64,000 nucleotides of DNA from assembly GCF_007004735.1 (NCBI RefSeq), contig NZ_ML660182.1, positions 302,120-366,119 of the forward strand, read 5' to 3'. Made by a program: the position numbers and the translations under genes. The notes beneath the pieces are model-generated. The model had not been told where the DNA came from. It saw only the letters and a program-made list of their open reading frames with translations, and searched no databases. The first letter of the stretch is position 1. Each line of letters opens with the position of its first letter. The DNA is from Salinigranum halophilum. Lineage in GTDB: Archaea; Halobacteriota; Halobacteria; Halobacteriales; Haloferacaceae. Below are positions 1 through 6,759 of the stretch, one piece after another.

Positions 1-1844
1 TCCTTCAGCACGCCGGTGTTCTTGATGACCCCCGAGTCCATGTCCCCGATGATGTTCGCGCGTTTGCCGTACAGCTGGGCCTTGCTCGCGTCCGCGTCGT
101 AGCCGGTCAGGTCCCGGAGGCTCTCGGACGAGACCGAGTCGCCGACGAACTCACGGACGACGTCCAGGAGGGTCGTCTTGCCGTTCGCGCCGTCCCCGTG
201 CAGGATGACGAAGTTGGCCACGGGGTACCCGGGCGAGATGCAGAGGGCGACGGCGTCGTAGACGGTGTCGATGAGCGTCTCGTCGCCCTCGAGCGCCGTG
301 CGGAGGAACGCGTCGAACGCCTCCGGCTCCACGCCCGGGTCGTACCGCACCGGGATGGACTCCAGCAGCATGTGCTCCGGGGAGTGGTCGAGCAGTTCGC
401 CGGTCTCGAGGTTCAGGGTGCCGTTCTCGCAGGCCACCAGCGGCTCGTCGAGGCTCGCGCCTATCTCGTCCTCGTCGACCTTTGTGGCGCTGAGGTGGTA
501 CTCGACCTTGTTCTGCTCGTTCTCCGAGGCGTACTTGCCCAGTTTGTCCGCGAGTATCTCGTGCAGCCTGTTCTCGCCGTCGCTCTTCCACGTCCCGGTG
601 CTCGGGTCGTAGCGGAACAGGTCGCCGCTCTGCTCGTGGGAGAACCAGTCGTGGTCCTCGCGGAGCAGGTCGGCGGCGATCATCCGCGCGTCCACGAAGT
701 TGCCGTTGTCGTAGTTCCACCTGACGGTGTCCCAGTCGGTGACGCCATACCCGCCGTCCTCCTTGTCGACGGCGCGCAGGACGCTCCGCTTGTAGCTCTC
801 GCCCTTCCGCGGCCACTTCTTCAGCGCCGGCGGGTCGACGGCGTCGGGCAGGTTCCGCCCGTCCATCGCGTCCCGGACGGCGCCCTTGTCGCCGTCGAAC
901 CACCACGCGAGATTTCCGGCGAGCGCCGTCTCCGCGCTCGACCTGTCGTCGAAGCCGCTGTAGTTGCCCGACCAGAGCGCCTGCAGGCTCTCGGAGTCGC
1001 TGTCCACGACGGCCTTCTCGAGCCTGTCCCGGTACTCCGCCCGGGACACGGAGGAGGATGTGGACACATCCTCCCGTCCCGTGTCGGGAGCCGGCTCCGG
1101 CGCGTCCCTCTCGGGCACCAGCGCGAGCAGCGTCTCCGCGTCGACCTCGAGGATGGGAGCGTCGTTGGCGAGCGCGTACTCGCCCTCGCCGTCCTCGGAG
1201 CAGTCGTGGTCGTCCTTGTCGCACGCCGCGAGGGTCGAGCCGGGGCCGACGGTGAACTGGTTGTCTACGCGTATCTCGCCCCACTCCACTTTCGGGTTCC
1301 TCGCGCCGCACTTCTGCTCGAAGCGGTCCGCGATGTCCGCCGGGCCCTTCACGTAGAGGTGGCCCTCGTGCGGACCGGCGTGCGGGGAGGCGACCGAGAG
1401 GGTGTCGGCGAGCTCCTCAAGCTTGTCGGGGAGCCCGTCGCCGGCGTCGTCCACGTCGATGTCGACGAGCCCGTCGCCGCCGTACACGCCGTAGTTTCCC
1501 GACAGCTCCTCCGCGGTGGGCCCGTACCGGTCGTGCCGCCCGACCGGCTTCTTCCACCCGTCGTGGACGTCGATGAAGCGCCCGTAATCGAGGTCGGCCT
1601 CCATGAGCCGCTTGGCGAACGCCCTGCGGTCCCGCTTCGTGTCCGGGCTCTCGTGGGACCACACGAGGCCTGCGCAGTCGTCGCACGCGTCCTCGCCGCC
1701 GAGGACGGACGATGTGGCCGGCTCCCCGCAGAAGTAGCACGGGTCCGACTCGCCGGAGCCGAACATTCCCGCGCACTCGTCGCAGACCTGTTCGCCCGCG
1801 ACCTCCGTCGTCTCCCGGTCCGATTCGCACACATGGCAGCTCAT
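1..1844 (-). CDS. PrimPol-SF3 helicase replication protein (3' end outside window)
   Basis: The frame is open from ATG at 1844 to the left edge (614 codons, C-terminus missing). Residues 3-57 hold four CxxC knuckles (C3/C6, C21/C24, C36/C39, C54/C57), likely two zinc ribbons. A primase-polymerase domain follows, with a DID metal motif at D128/D130 and an SPH motif near 153-155. A C-terminal P4/D5-like helicase has a Walker A, GDGANGKTT, near 550 and a candidate Walker B, ANIIGDMD, near 596. Proteins of this layout prime and unwind DNA for plasmid or virus replication. The start overlaps the upstream stop as ATGA, so translation is probably coupled. The end-to-end domain assignment is mine from motifs; the zinc-ribbon N-terminus is less usual. 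Confidence 0.9.
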   Translation of the reverse strand, partial: MSCHVCESDRETTEVAGEQVCDECAGMFGSGESDPCYFCGEPATSSVLGGEDACDDCAGLVWSHESPDTKRDRRAFAKRLMEADLDYGRFIDVHDGWKKPVGRHDRYGPTAEELSGNYGVYGGDGLVDIDVDDAGDGLPDKLEELADTLSVASPHAGPHEGHLYVKGPADIADRFEQKCGARNPKVEWGEIRVDNQFTVGPGSTLAACDKDDHDCSEDGEGEYALANDAPILEVDAETLLALVPERDAPEPAPDTGREDVSTSSSVSRAEYRDRLEKAVVDSDSESLQALWSGNYSGFDDRSSAETALAGNLAWWFDGDKGAVRDAMDGRNLPDAVDPPALKKWPRKGESYKRSVLRAVDKEDGGYGVTDWDTVRWNYDNGNFVDARMIAADLLREDHDWFSHEQSGDLFRYDPSTGTWKSDGENRLHEILADKLGKYASENEQNKVEYHLSATKVDEDEIGASLDEPLVACENGTLNLETGELLDHSPEHMLLESIPVRYDPGVEPEAFDAFLRTALEGDETLIDTVYDAVALCISPGYPVANFVILHGDGANGKTTLLDVVREFVGDSVSSESLRDLTGYDADASKAQLYGKRANIIGDMDSGVIKNTGVLK

Positions 1845-2308
1845 AGTCGGCCCGCCTCCGGCTCGTGGGCCTTCCTCGCGTGCTGAATCATGCCCCTGCG
1901 GCCGGCGTACTCGCCGTTGCAGACTGGACAGACGCCGTCGTCGGGCAGCTGGTGGAAGCTCTGACCGGTGTGGTCGACGGCGAGGTGGGCGTACAGCCGC
2001 GGGACGCGCCGCCCGCAGAACCCGCAGTCCTCGCCTACGACCTCAAGCCGCCCCTCGGGGAAGGCATAGGTGGCGCACGGCGGCGCCTCGGTGTGGTAGC
2101 GGGTCCGCCACTCCCAGCCGGCGTCCTCGGCCATGTTGACGAACACGACCTCCACGGCCCGCTCGTCGGGATCGCAGCCGGTGGCCTCGTGCACGGTCAT
2201 GCCGTCGTAGGCCTCCGTCTCGGCGCACGTGCCCGGGACGGCCACCACGACCGCCGTGTCCGGGTCGCCGTCTTCGGAGTCGACCACGATGTCGCCCGGC
2301 TCAGGCAT
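1841..2308 (-). CDS. Small zinc-finger protein of the element
   Basis: A 155-residue acidic protein. The C-terminal half has CGFCGRR and CPVCNGEY knuckles, each followed by spaced histidines (HLAVDH and HARKAH), so two C2H2-like zinc fingers are likely (roughly residues 95-150). The N-terminal half has no recognised motif. The stop overlaps the replication-protein start (ATGA), and its own start overlaps the preceding gene by 8 nt, placing it in one polycistronic unit. DNA binding linked to replication or copy control is plausible, but this is inference from context only. Confidence 0.75.
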   Translation of the reverse strand: MPEPGDIVVDSEDGDPDTAVVVAVPGTCAETEAYDGMTVHEATGCDPDERAVEVVFVNMAEDAGWEWRTRYHTEAPPCATYAFPEGRLEVVGEDCGFCGRRVPRLYAHLAVDHTGQSFHQLPDDGVCPVCNGEYAGRRGMIQHARKAHEPEAGRL

Positions 2309-2600
2309 GGGCCACCTCCAAGTCGCGCCCGACGTCGCACGGCTCCGCGTTGCAGTACAGATAGCCGCGGTTGGGCTCGTCGTACCAGTCGGGGTCGCTC
2401 ACGACCAGCTGTGGGTACCTCTCGGCCATGCTCTCGACCATGTCGGGGCTCCCGGTGAGCATGAGCGGGCTGCCGCACTCGGGGCAGCTCTCGCCCATGT
2501 CCATCACGCTGGCGCCGTCGTACGCGAGGGCGTACAGCGCCGCCGCCTCGCGCTGCCCCGGGTCGTCTGCGTCGTACGACCACACGATGTCTTGGGTCAT
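2301..2600 (-). CDS. Small Cys4 zinc-ribbon-like protein
   Basis: 99 residues. A CPEC pair near residue 39 and a CNAEPC pair near residue 83 could form one zinc ribbon. No family is recognised. I chose ATG at 2600 because it overlaps the upstream stop as ATGA, the spacing used throughout this operon; a longer frame from 2660 would run into the upstream gene. It is followed by the zinc-finger gene with an 8-nt overlap. Role unknown; co-transcription with the PrimPol gene suggests an accessory replication or regulatory task. Confidence 0.7.
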   Translation of the reverse strand: MTQDIVWSYDADDPGQREAAALYALAYDGASVMDMGESCPECGSPLMLTGSPDMVESMAERYPQLVVSDPDWYDEPNRGYLYCNAEPCDVGRDLEVAHA

Positions 2601-2797
2601 CGCTTCACACCCCCGCGGTTGGAGATGTCGTTGCCGACGAGCTCGTGCGCCTCGCGCCACGAGCCGAACCGCCGGATGTACGTCTCCGGTGCCGCTTGTC
2701 CGTTCCGTCTATACTCCGCCATCGTCACGGGTCGTCCGAGCTCCTCGCAGACCCGCTTGAGGTCCGAGATGAGCTCGTCTTCTTCGTAGTTCCTCAT
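2597..2797 (-). CDS. Single homing-endonuclease-associated-repeat protein
   Basis: A 66-residue protein that is almost entirely one repeat unit: a helix with ELISDLKRVCEELGRPVTMA, then a YRRNG turn, then RRFGSWREAHELVGN. This resembles the homing endonuclease associated repeat found in haloarchaeal mobile elements, a small DNA-binding module. No nuclease catalytic domain is attached. A TTATTTT sequence (2828-2834 on the plus strand) lies about 31-37 nt upstream and could be a TATA box for a leaderless transcript, although a tiny frame upstream also ends in ATGA at this start. Confidence 0.75.
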   Translation of the reverse strand: MRNYEEDELISDLKRVCEELGRPVTMAEYRRNGQAAPETYIRRFGSWREAHELVGNDISNRGGVKR

Positions 2798-2910
2798 GCT
2801 TGCGCTCCACGACGGGAGAAGAAGGGCTTATTTTCCGGGAGCGCGTATCCAAACACACTGGTTCTGTGCTTGGGCGCTCCGGCGTCCTCCTTCCAACCGT
2901 CTACTCTCAT
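2794..2910 (-). CDS. Possible 38-residue protein at head of replication operon
   Basis: A short frame from ATG at 2910 whose TGA overlaps the next start as ATGA, the same junction used by the following genes. A TATA-like ATTTAATAT lies just upstream (2925-2934, minus strand). The product (starts MRVDGWKED, ends SRRGAQA) matches no family I know. Length and lack of motifs keep confidence low; a longer in-frame start at 3033 is less likely because it would read through the AT-rich promoter-like stretch. Confidence 0.35.
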   Translation of the reverse strand: MRVDGWKEDAGAPKHRTSVFGYALPENKPFFSRRGAQA

Positions 2911-3213
2911 GTACGCCCTGTGCCATATTAAATCCGTCACTGAAAGACTAAATTCAAGTCTTGGTAGTTCTGGATTCTTTATTTTCAGGGCCTGAGCTGC
3001 CGGTTCTCTGTTTCCGGAGCCCGCAGGACGCACTCGTGACGACGTGCGGAACCCACTAAATCGTTCCGAGAGCGTAGGTCGTCCTCAGGAGTCCATATTC
3101 GGCCCATGCCAGGTCCGGTCACGGGGACGACCGAACGCAAGGGCCGGCCAGAGAAGTCCGGATCTGTGAGAATGTGGAGACGAAACAGTGTGATGAGCGA
3201 GAGGCGGGAGCGC
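2911..3213. promoter_or_regulatory. Intergenic stretch with TATA-like box and small inverted repeat
   Basis: No convincing gene. It holds an AT-rich TATA-like box on the minus strand (2925-2934). Next to it is a perfect 6-bp inverted repeat, AAGACT (2944-2949) and AGTCTT (2957-2962), separated by 7 nt. The position directly upstream of the replication operon fits an operator for copy-number control, but that is inference. Confidence 0.35.
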
Positions 3214-3372
3214 TCAGCCCATCATGCCCTTCAGTTCCTCAGCGGGCGGGACCCCGGCCTCGTCGAGGAGCCTCCCGACGGCACCAGTCTGCGTGTTCAT
3301 GATCATGAGCTTGTAGTAGTTCAGCCGCAGCATCTCGTCCTCCGAGACGCGCACCCTGCTCTTGTTCACCAT
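3214..3372 (-). CDS. 52-residue protein, unrecognised
   Basis: A frame from ATG at 3372 to TGA at 3214, starting MVNKSRVRVSEDEMLRLNYY and ending ELKGMMG. The first residues (KSRVRVSEDEMLRLNYYKL) could form a short beta strand plus helix as in small DNA-binding proteins, but no family is recognised. A TGATAAG TATA-like box lies about 30 nt upstream on the minus strand (around 3401-3407), matching a leaderless start. It is read in the same direction as the replication operon but is separated from it by about 300 nt. Confidence 0.55.
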   Translation of the reverse strand: MVNKSRVRVSEDEMLRLNYYKLMIMNTQTGAVGRLLDEAGVPPAEELKGMMG

Positions 3373-3643
3373 GCCGTATTATACGATTCGCGGGCTTATC
3401 AGACCTTCCCGCCGGGATCAGCGGCTCCGACGGTCTCAGGTTAGGCGCACGGCCCGTATAGAATTATTTACGCGCGTTGTCGAAGAAAGTCCGACCAACT
3501 TCGACCGTTGGTAAAATCGACCAAGTGGACCTGGGAGGATGGGGTGTCCCAATGGGGTCGTCATCGGAAATGGGGTGCGAGAAGGCAATCGCATATCGGA
3601 GAGGCCTGAGGGACGCCGGAAGGGCAGGGGTTCGGGGACCGGT
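3373..3643. other. Intergenic region with iteron-like repeats, candidate origin
   Basis: Contains an AT-rich patch (3459-3474) and an inverted repeat ACCAAC (3494-3499) / GTTGGT (3507-3512), with CGACCAA repeated at 3492-3498 and 3518-3524. Three direct ATGGGGT heptamers follow (3539-3545, 3552-3558, 3570-3576). AT-rich DNA plus iterons next to replication genes is typical of plasmid origins. This is a pattern-based guess; no origin has been demonstrated here. Confidence 0.3.
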
Positions 3644-3850
3644 TCAGTCCCCGACGATCCTCGTGGGCGTCCACTTGCGAGTCAGGCTGAGCAAGGAGGC
3701 CTCGTCGGGGCCGCATCCCCAGGTGCACTCCACGTCGGTGACGGTCCTGGCCGTGCAGGACCTCTCGACTTGAACCTGCACGAGCCCGCCGCACGCGTGG
3801 GACGGGCACGGCCGGAGGAACACCTCGGTGATGCGGGCGCAGTCAGTCAT
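3644..3850 (-). CDS. Small cysteine-rich protein coupled to resolvase
   Basis: 68 residues with six cysteines, including CPSHAC and CTWGC pairs, suggesting one zinc-binding fold. Its ATG at 3850 overlaps the last codons of the resolvase gene by 8 nt, strong evidence that it is translated and coupled. No family recognised. It could be a resolvase accessory factor, but nothing in the sequence proves that. Confidence 0.65.
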   Translation of the reverse strand: MTDCARITEVFLRPCPSHACGGLVQVQVERSCTARTVTDVECTWGCGPDEASLLSLTRKWTPTRIVGD

Positions 3851-4433
3851 CGTCCCTCAGCCCCATCCGGTCCAGACGGTCGTACACCGTGTTGCGGGAC
3901 ACGTCCAGCTCCTCGGCGAGGTACGAGACGTTGGCGCCCTTCTCGTACTTGTCCCTGAGCCACTCGAGGTCGACGTCCTCCTCCGGCCTGCCGACCCGGC
4001 CCTCGCGCTGCGCCTCGCGGTAGCCGCGCTCCATGCGCTCCCTGATGATCTTGCGCTCGTACTCCGCTATCGAGGAGAGCAGGTTGAACAGCAGCTCGCC
4101 CTCCTTGTTCGAGGTGTCAATGCTCTGCTCGGTGACCACGATGTCGATGCCGCGCTCCTCAAGGTCGGCCGCCCATGTGGACAGCTGGTTCACGCTCCGC
4201 CCGAACCTGTCCAGCTTCGTGAAGGCGACGGCGTCGAAGTCCCCGATGCGGCTCATCATGTAGTCGAAGCCCGGCCTCTCGTCCGCCACGGCCGAGACGC
4301 CGTCGTCCTCGAACACCTCGTAGTCGACGCCCTGGTACTCCGCCCAGTCTACCAGCCTCTGCCTCTGCGGTCCGATGTCCTGGTTGACGGTGGACACCCG
4401 GGCGTACAGCGCAACCTTTCCTTGCATGCGCAT
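3843..4433 (-). CDS. Small serine recombinase (resolvase/invertase)
   Basis: 196 residues. The N-terminal resolvase domain has the nucleophile serine in YARVST (S14), then DDGVSA, FTKLDRFGRS and the long E-helix region ending in IAEYERKIIRERMERG. After the GRVGRP hinge comes a C-terminal helix-turn-helix (ANVSYLAEELDVSRNTVYDR). It would resolve multimers or invert or excise DNA through a phosphoserine intermediate. Start is ATG at 4433, or ATG at 4427 two codons later. A GGATAAAAGG box about 30 nt upstream fits leaderless expression. It is followed by a coupled small Cys-rich gene. Confidence 0.93.
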   Translation of the reverse strand: MRMQGKVALYARVSTVNQDIGPQRQRLVDWAEYQGVDYEVFEDDGVSAVADERPGFDYMMSRIGDFDAVAFTKLDRFGRSVNQLSTWAADLEERGIDIVVTEQSIDTSNKEGELLFNLLSSIAEYERKIIRERMERGYREAQREGRVGRPEEDVDLEWLRDKYEKGANVSYLAEELDVSRNTVYDRLDRMGLRDDD

Positions 4434-4592
4434 CTATCTTGGATTTATATCCTAATATGCCCTTTTATCCTGTTGATGATGTATCTTAGGATTTCCCAAC
4501 AGAGGACGGGAGCCCGACACCGCCTTCTTGGTTACATCCGCTGATATTCAGGACAAAGAATTTATCAATACTTCTGATAGACTGGAATCTAT
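4434..4592. promoter_or_regulatory. Divergent promoter region, resolvase / membrane protein
   Basis: AT-rich spacer between oppositely oriented genes. For the resolvase, TATA-like sequences lie at 4444-4450 and 4461-4470 (minus strand). For the rightward gene, TTTATCAATA (about 4560-4569) lies about 27 nt before the ATG. Both positions fit leaderless haloarchaeal promoters. Confidence 0.5.
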
Positions 4593-4859
4593 ATGAGAGC
4601 GAAGGTGAAGTACGGCGCCCTGATAACGGGCGTAGGACTACTGCTCTGGTTTGGCGGCATCGAGATTGGTGGCGCCGACGTGCTGATGTACGGCGGAATG
4701 ACAGGAATAGTGGTCGGCGGCCTGATGCTCTACCTCGCCTATGAGAAGTGGTACTGCGCCGCCTGCGGGCAGGTCCTCTCCCGCGGCAGCAAACCCGACC
4801 GGTGCGAGCGGTGCGGGAGCAATCGCGTGACCACCAAGGACCCGGGTGCGGTCCGCTGA
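4593..4859 (+). CDS. Two-TM protein with cytoplasmic zinc ribbon
   Basis: 88 residues: two hydrophobic segments (about 9-26 and 31-48) then a CAACGQ / CERCGS zinc ribbon (CxxC pairs near 56 and 72). The short positively charged N-terminus suggests both ends lie inside. A TATA-like box about 27 nt upstream supports this start. No family recognised; membrane-anchored zinc ribbons are common in haloarchaeal plasmids and viruses, function unknown. Confidence 0.7.
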   Translation: MRAKVKYGALITGVGLLLWFGGIEIGGADVLMYGGMTGIVVGGLMLYLAYEKWYCAACGQVLSRGSKPDRCERCGSNRVTTKDPGAVR

Positions 4860-4867
4860 GTCCTCGT

Positions 4868-5029
4868 TCAGCCGAGGAGCGAGTGGAACACTACAAGGGT
4901 GCCGGCGGCGATGCCGGCCATCGAAATAGCGACGATTATTTCTAGCGGACCGTGCGGGATGTGGCCCGACACCACGAGCACCACGACCATCAACACCGTC
5001 AGGTAGAGCCAGTCGTCGTACTTACCCAT
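4868..5029 (-). CDS. 53-residue two-TM protein
   Basis: A frame from ATG at 5029 to TGA at 4868. It has two hydrophobic helices, roughly residues 9-21 (LYLTVLMVVVLVV) and 30-49, joined by a short HIPHGP loop. The start overlaps the stop of the preceding gene by 8 nt, so it is probably translated by coupling. No family recognised. It is the third gene of a small leftward operon that begins with an RHH protein. Confidence 0.6.
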   Translation of the reverse strand: MGKYDDWLYLTVLMVVVLVVSGHIPHGPLEIIVAISMAGIAAGTLVVFHSLLG

Positions 5030-5237
5030 CAGAGAACACCCCGGCCGGCGCGATCCGCACGTCCGTGATTCCGAGCCTCAACTCAAGCTGACGCTCCAGC
5101 TCCTGCGCCTCCAGCACGTCGTCGCAAACCGCCATCACGTACGTGTGGTCGTCGTCCATCCACACCCTGGCGTCGACGGCGGCACGGACTGTGGCCACAT
5201 CCTCTTCGCTTCGGCCGACGATCGCCACTCGGGTCAA
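5022..5237 (-). CDS. 71-residue protein with TTG start
   Basis: The frame begins at TTG 5237, which overlaps the preceding stop as TTGA; no ATG occurs until residue 27. The product alternates beta-like (RVAIVGRS; HTYVMAVCDD; ITDVRIAP) and helical stretches, a small alpha/beta fold. No recognised family. TTG starts are rare in haloarchaea, but the exact overlap with the RHH gene and with the following gene argues it is used. A GTG three codons in is an alternative. Confidence 0.5.
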   Translation of the reverse strand: MTRVAIVGRSEEDVATVRAAVDARVWMDDDHTYVMAVCDDVLEAQELERQLELRLGITDVRIAPAGVFSDG

Positions 5238-5386
5238 CGGCGCTCGCGCACATGGTCCATATCCTCCCTGCGGTCCAGCTCCTTGGCCACCGCGTACTTA
5301 ATGAACGAGCCCGCGTCGTCGAAGCCGGCGTCGCCCATGACGCCCTCAATTCGGTCCTGCATCTCGTCCGGGATTCTCGGTCTCAT
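5234..5386 (-). CDS. 50-residue RHH/CopG-like protein
   Basis: Sequence starts MRPRIPDEMQDRIEGVMGDA and continues with a second helix (DDAGSFIKYAVAKELDRR). A short strand followed by two helices is the ribbon-helix-helix pattern of small DNA-binding repressors. It heads a three-gene leftward operon with overlapping junctions (TTGA, then 8 nt). A CTTTTAAG box (around 5412-5420 plus coordinates) about 30 nt upstream fits a leaderless promoter. It may regulate the operon; it could also be an antitoxin, but no toxin is recognised beside it. Confidence 0.6.
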   Translation of the reverse strand: MRPRIPDEMQDRIEGVMGDAGFDDAGSFIKYAVAKELDRREDMDHVRERR

Positions 5387-5455
5387 GTTCGGATCCAGAT
5401 ACGTTCCGCACACTTAAAAGGCCGACTACCGCATCGGCCCCAGAACGGCTCCGGA

Positions 5456-5467
5456 GGGCTCAGAAAC
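5456..5467 (-). repeat. Inverted partial copy of the element's att core
   Basis: GTTTCTGAGCCC reads on the minus strand here and is identical to 12 consecutive bases of the right-end att sequence (12298-12309). It lies in the 420-nt non-coding gap (5387-5806) between the leftward small-gene operon and the rightward integrase operon, a module boundary. A 12-base match may still be chance. Confidence 0.4.
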
Positions 5468-5704
5468 GGCCTGTGTGGCATTTCCACGTACACAACCGTC
5501 ACCTCGGACGCACCGAGAGGCCTCTCTGATATGCGATATTGGGCCGGAAACGGCGTGCGGGGCGACGGCCGGGCTGTCAACCAGAGAGTTGGGGCGTCGG
5601 TGGTCAGAGCTTACTCGATGTACGGTGCACTCGTTGTTGAAGTTTCACACGAATTGATTAGAACTCATACACACGCCCCGCGCGATAATAATCCACCACA
5701 GACG

Positions 5705-5756
5705 GGCTTGGAAGAAGCCTCGAGGAGACAGCATACGTCCCCTCGGCCCGTATGCT
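5705..5756. promoter_or_regulatory. Two adjacent hairpins upstream of integrase operon
   Basis: First inverted repeat: GGCTT/AAGCC (5705-5709, 5715-5719). Second: AGCATACG/CGTATGCT, a perfect 8-bp stem (5730-5737, 5749-5756) with an 11-nt loop. They lie 50-100 nt before the integrase operon and upstream of a TATA-like GCTTAAC (about 5777-5783). They could be operators or recombinase accessory sites. The rest of 5387-5806 shows no gene. Confidence 0.45.
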
Positions 5757-5806
5757 CCCGTCCCGCAGCGGAAGAGCTTAACTTCGAAGGACGCGAACCA
5801 CGCACC

Positions 5807-6307
5807 ATGGTCACCACGGTATCGACCTACCCGACCGAGGAGCAGAGGGACAGGTGGCGCGAGCGGGCCGAGGAGCTGGGCATGACCCAGTCCGACCTCG
5901 TCGCCTCGATGGTGGAGGCGGGCCTGAAGGCGTCGGAGGGCTTCGAGCCAGGCGTCGGCATGGACGAGACGGAGGCCGACCTCCGCGAGCAGCGCAACGA
6001 GCTCCGCGAGGAGCTGGAGCGTGAGAGGGCCCGCGTCGCCGACCTCGAGGAGCGGGTCTACCGCGGCGAACGGTGCGAGGCCGAGCGCTTCGTGTCCGAG
6101 AACCCCGGGTGCTCGCACTCCGAGCTCATCAACCACCTGCAGTCCACCGTGCCCGGCCGCATGGACAGGCTGACGGAGGGGCTGGTGGCCGACGAGACGC
6201 CAGACGGGGGCGAGGGCTGGTACCTGCCGGGCGACGAGGGCACCGGCGGCGGCTCGAGCGCGCCGTACGTCGCCGGGACCGGCCTGCCGATCGAGGGGGA
6301 CCGCTGA
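5807..6307 (+). CDS. RHH plus coiled-coil plus winged-helix-like DNA-binding protein
   Basis: 166 residues. Residues 1-45 look like ribbon-helix-helix (VTTVSTYP strand, then two helices ending SMVEAGL). Residues 60-95 are a charged coiled coil (LREQRNELREELERERARV). The C-terminal part (FVSENPGCSHSELINHL...WYLPG) resembles a winged helix. It is the first gene of the integrase operon; its TGA overlaps the next ATG by one base. ATG 5807 is chosen because a TATA-like box sits about 27 nt upstream. Likely regulator or directionality factor for the integrase (inference from position). Confidence 0.7.
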   Translation: MVTTVSTYPTEEQRDRWRERAEELGMTQSDLVASMVEAGLKASEGFEPGVGMDETEADLREQRNELREELERERARVADLEERVYRGERCEAERFVSENPGCSHSELINHLQSTVPGRMDRLTEGLVADETPDGGEGWYLPGDEGTGGGSSAPYVAGTGLPIEGDR

Positions 6308-6759
6308 TGGCCGGCAACAGGCCCACCGAGCCCGGCGAGCTGCTCGGCGTGTACCGGCGGCCCGCCGACGTGCCCGACCGGCACCGCCTGGCCCACCACG
6401 CCCCGGCCTACGAGGGCCGCGACGTCATCGGGGAGTGGCTGGCCGAGCACGTCCTGTCGGGCTGCGGGACCGACAACGCAAGGGAGAAAGCGCTGAGGCA
6501 CGGCCGCAGGTGGCGCGATCATGCCGAGGGCCGGGGCGTGCACCACGCCCTCGCCGGGCCCGGTGACGTCGAGGCCTACGCCGCCTCCCTGTCCGGCAGC
6601 GACCGCACCGTGGCCAGGTACTGGAGGCGGCTCGTCGCGTTCTACGAGCACCTCCTGACCAGCCCGGACCACCCCCACCTGTACTCGCCGGTCTACATGG
6701 CCGCCGACATGGGAGGGGCGGCGCGCGAGGCCTGGGACACGGCGGCGGGGGTGCGGTGA
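6307..6759 (+). CDS. Core-binding-like partner of integrase
   Basis: 150 residues. The central part (GDVEAYAASLSGSDRTVARY then WRRLVAFYEHLLTS) resembles the N-terminal core-binding (SAM-like) domain of tyrosine recombinases, but there is no catalytic domain. It overlaps both neighbours by one base (TGATG), so the three genes are coupled. A stand-alone DNA-arm domain might assist or compete with the full integrase. Family assignment is from motif resemblance. Confidence 0.6.
   Translation: MAGNRPTEPGELLGVYRRPADVPDRHRLAHHAPAYEGRDVIGEWLAEHVLSGCGTDNAREKALRHGRRWRDHAEGRGVHHALAGPGDVEAYAASLSGSDRTVARYWRRLVAFYEHLLTSPDHPHLYSPVYMAADMGGAAREAWDTAAGVR

Noticed and set aside
198..1886. 562-codon plus-strand frame
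   Set aside because: Antisense to the PrimPol-helicase, whose Walker A, DID and zinc motifs are unambiguous on the minus strand.
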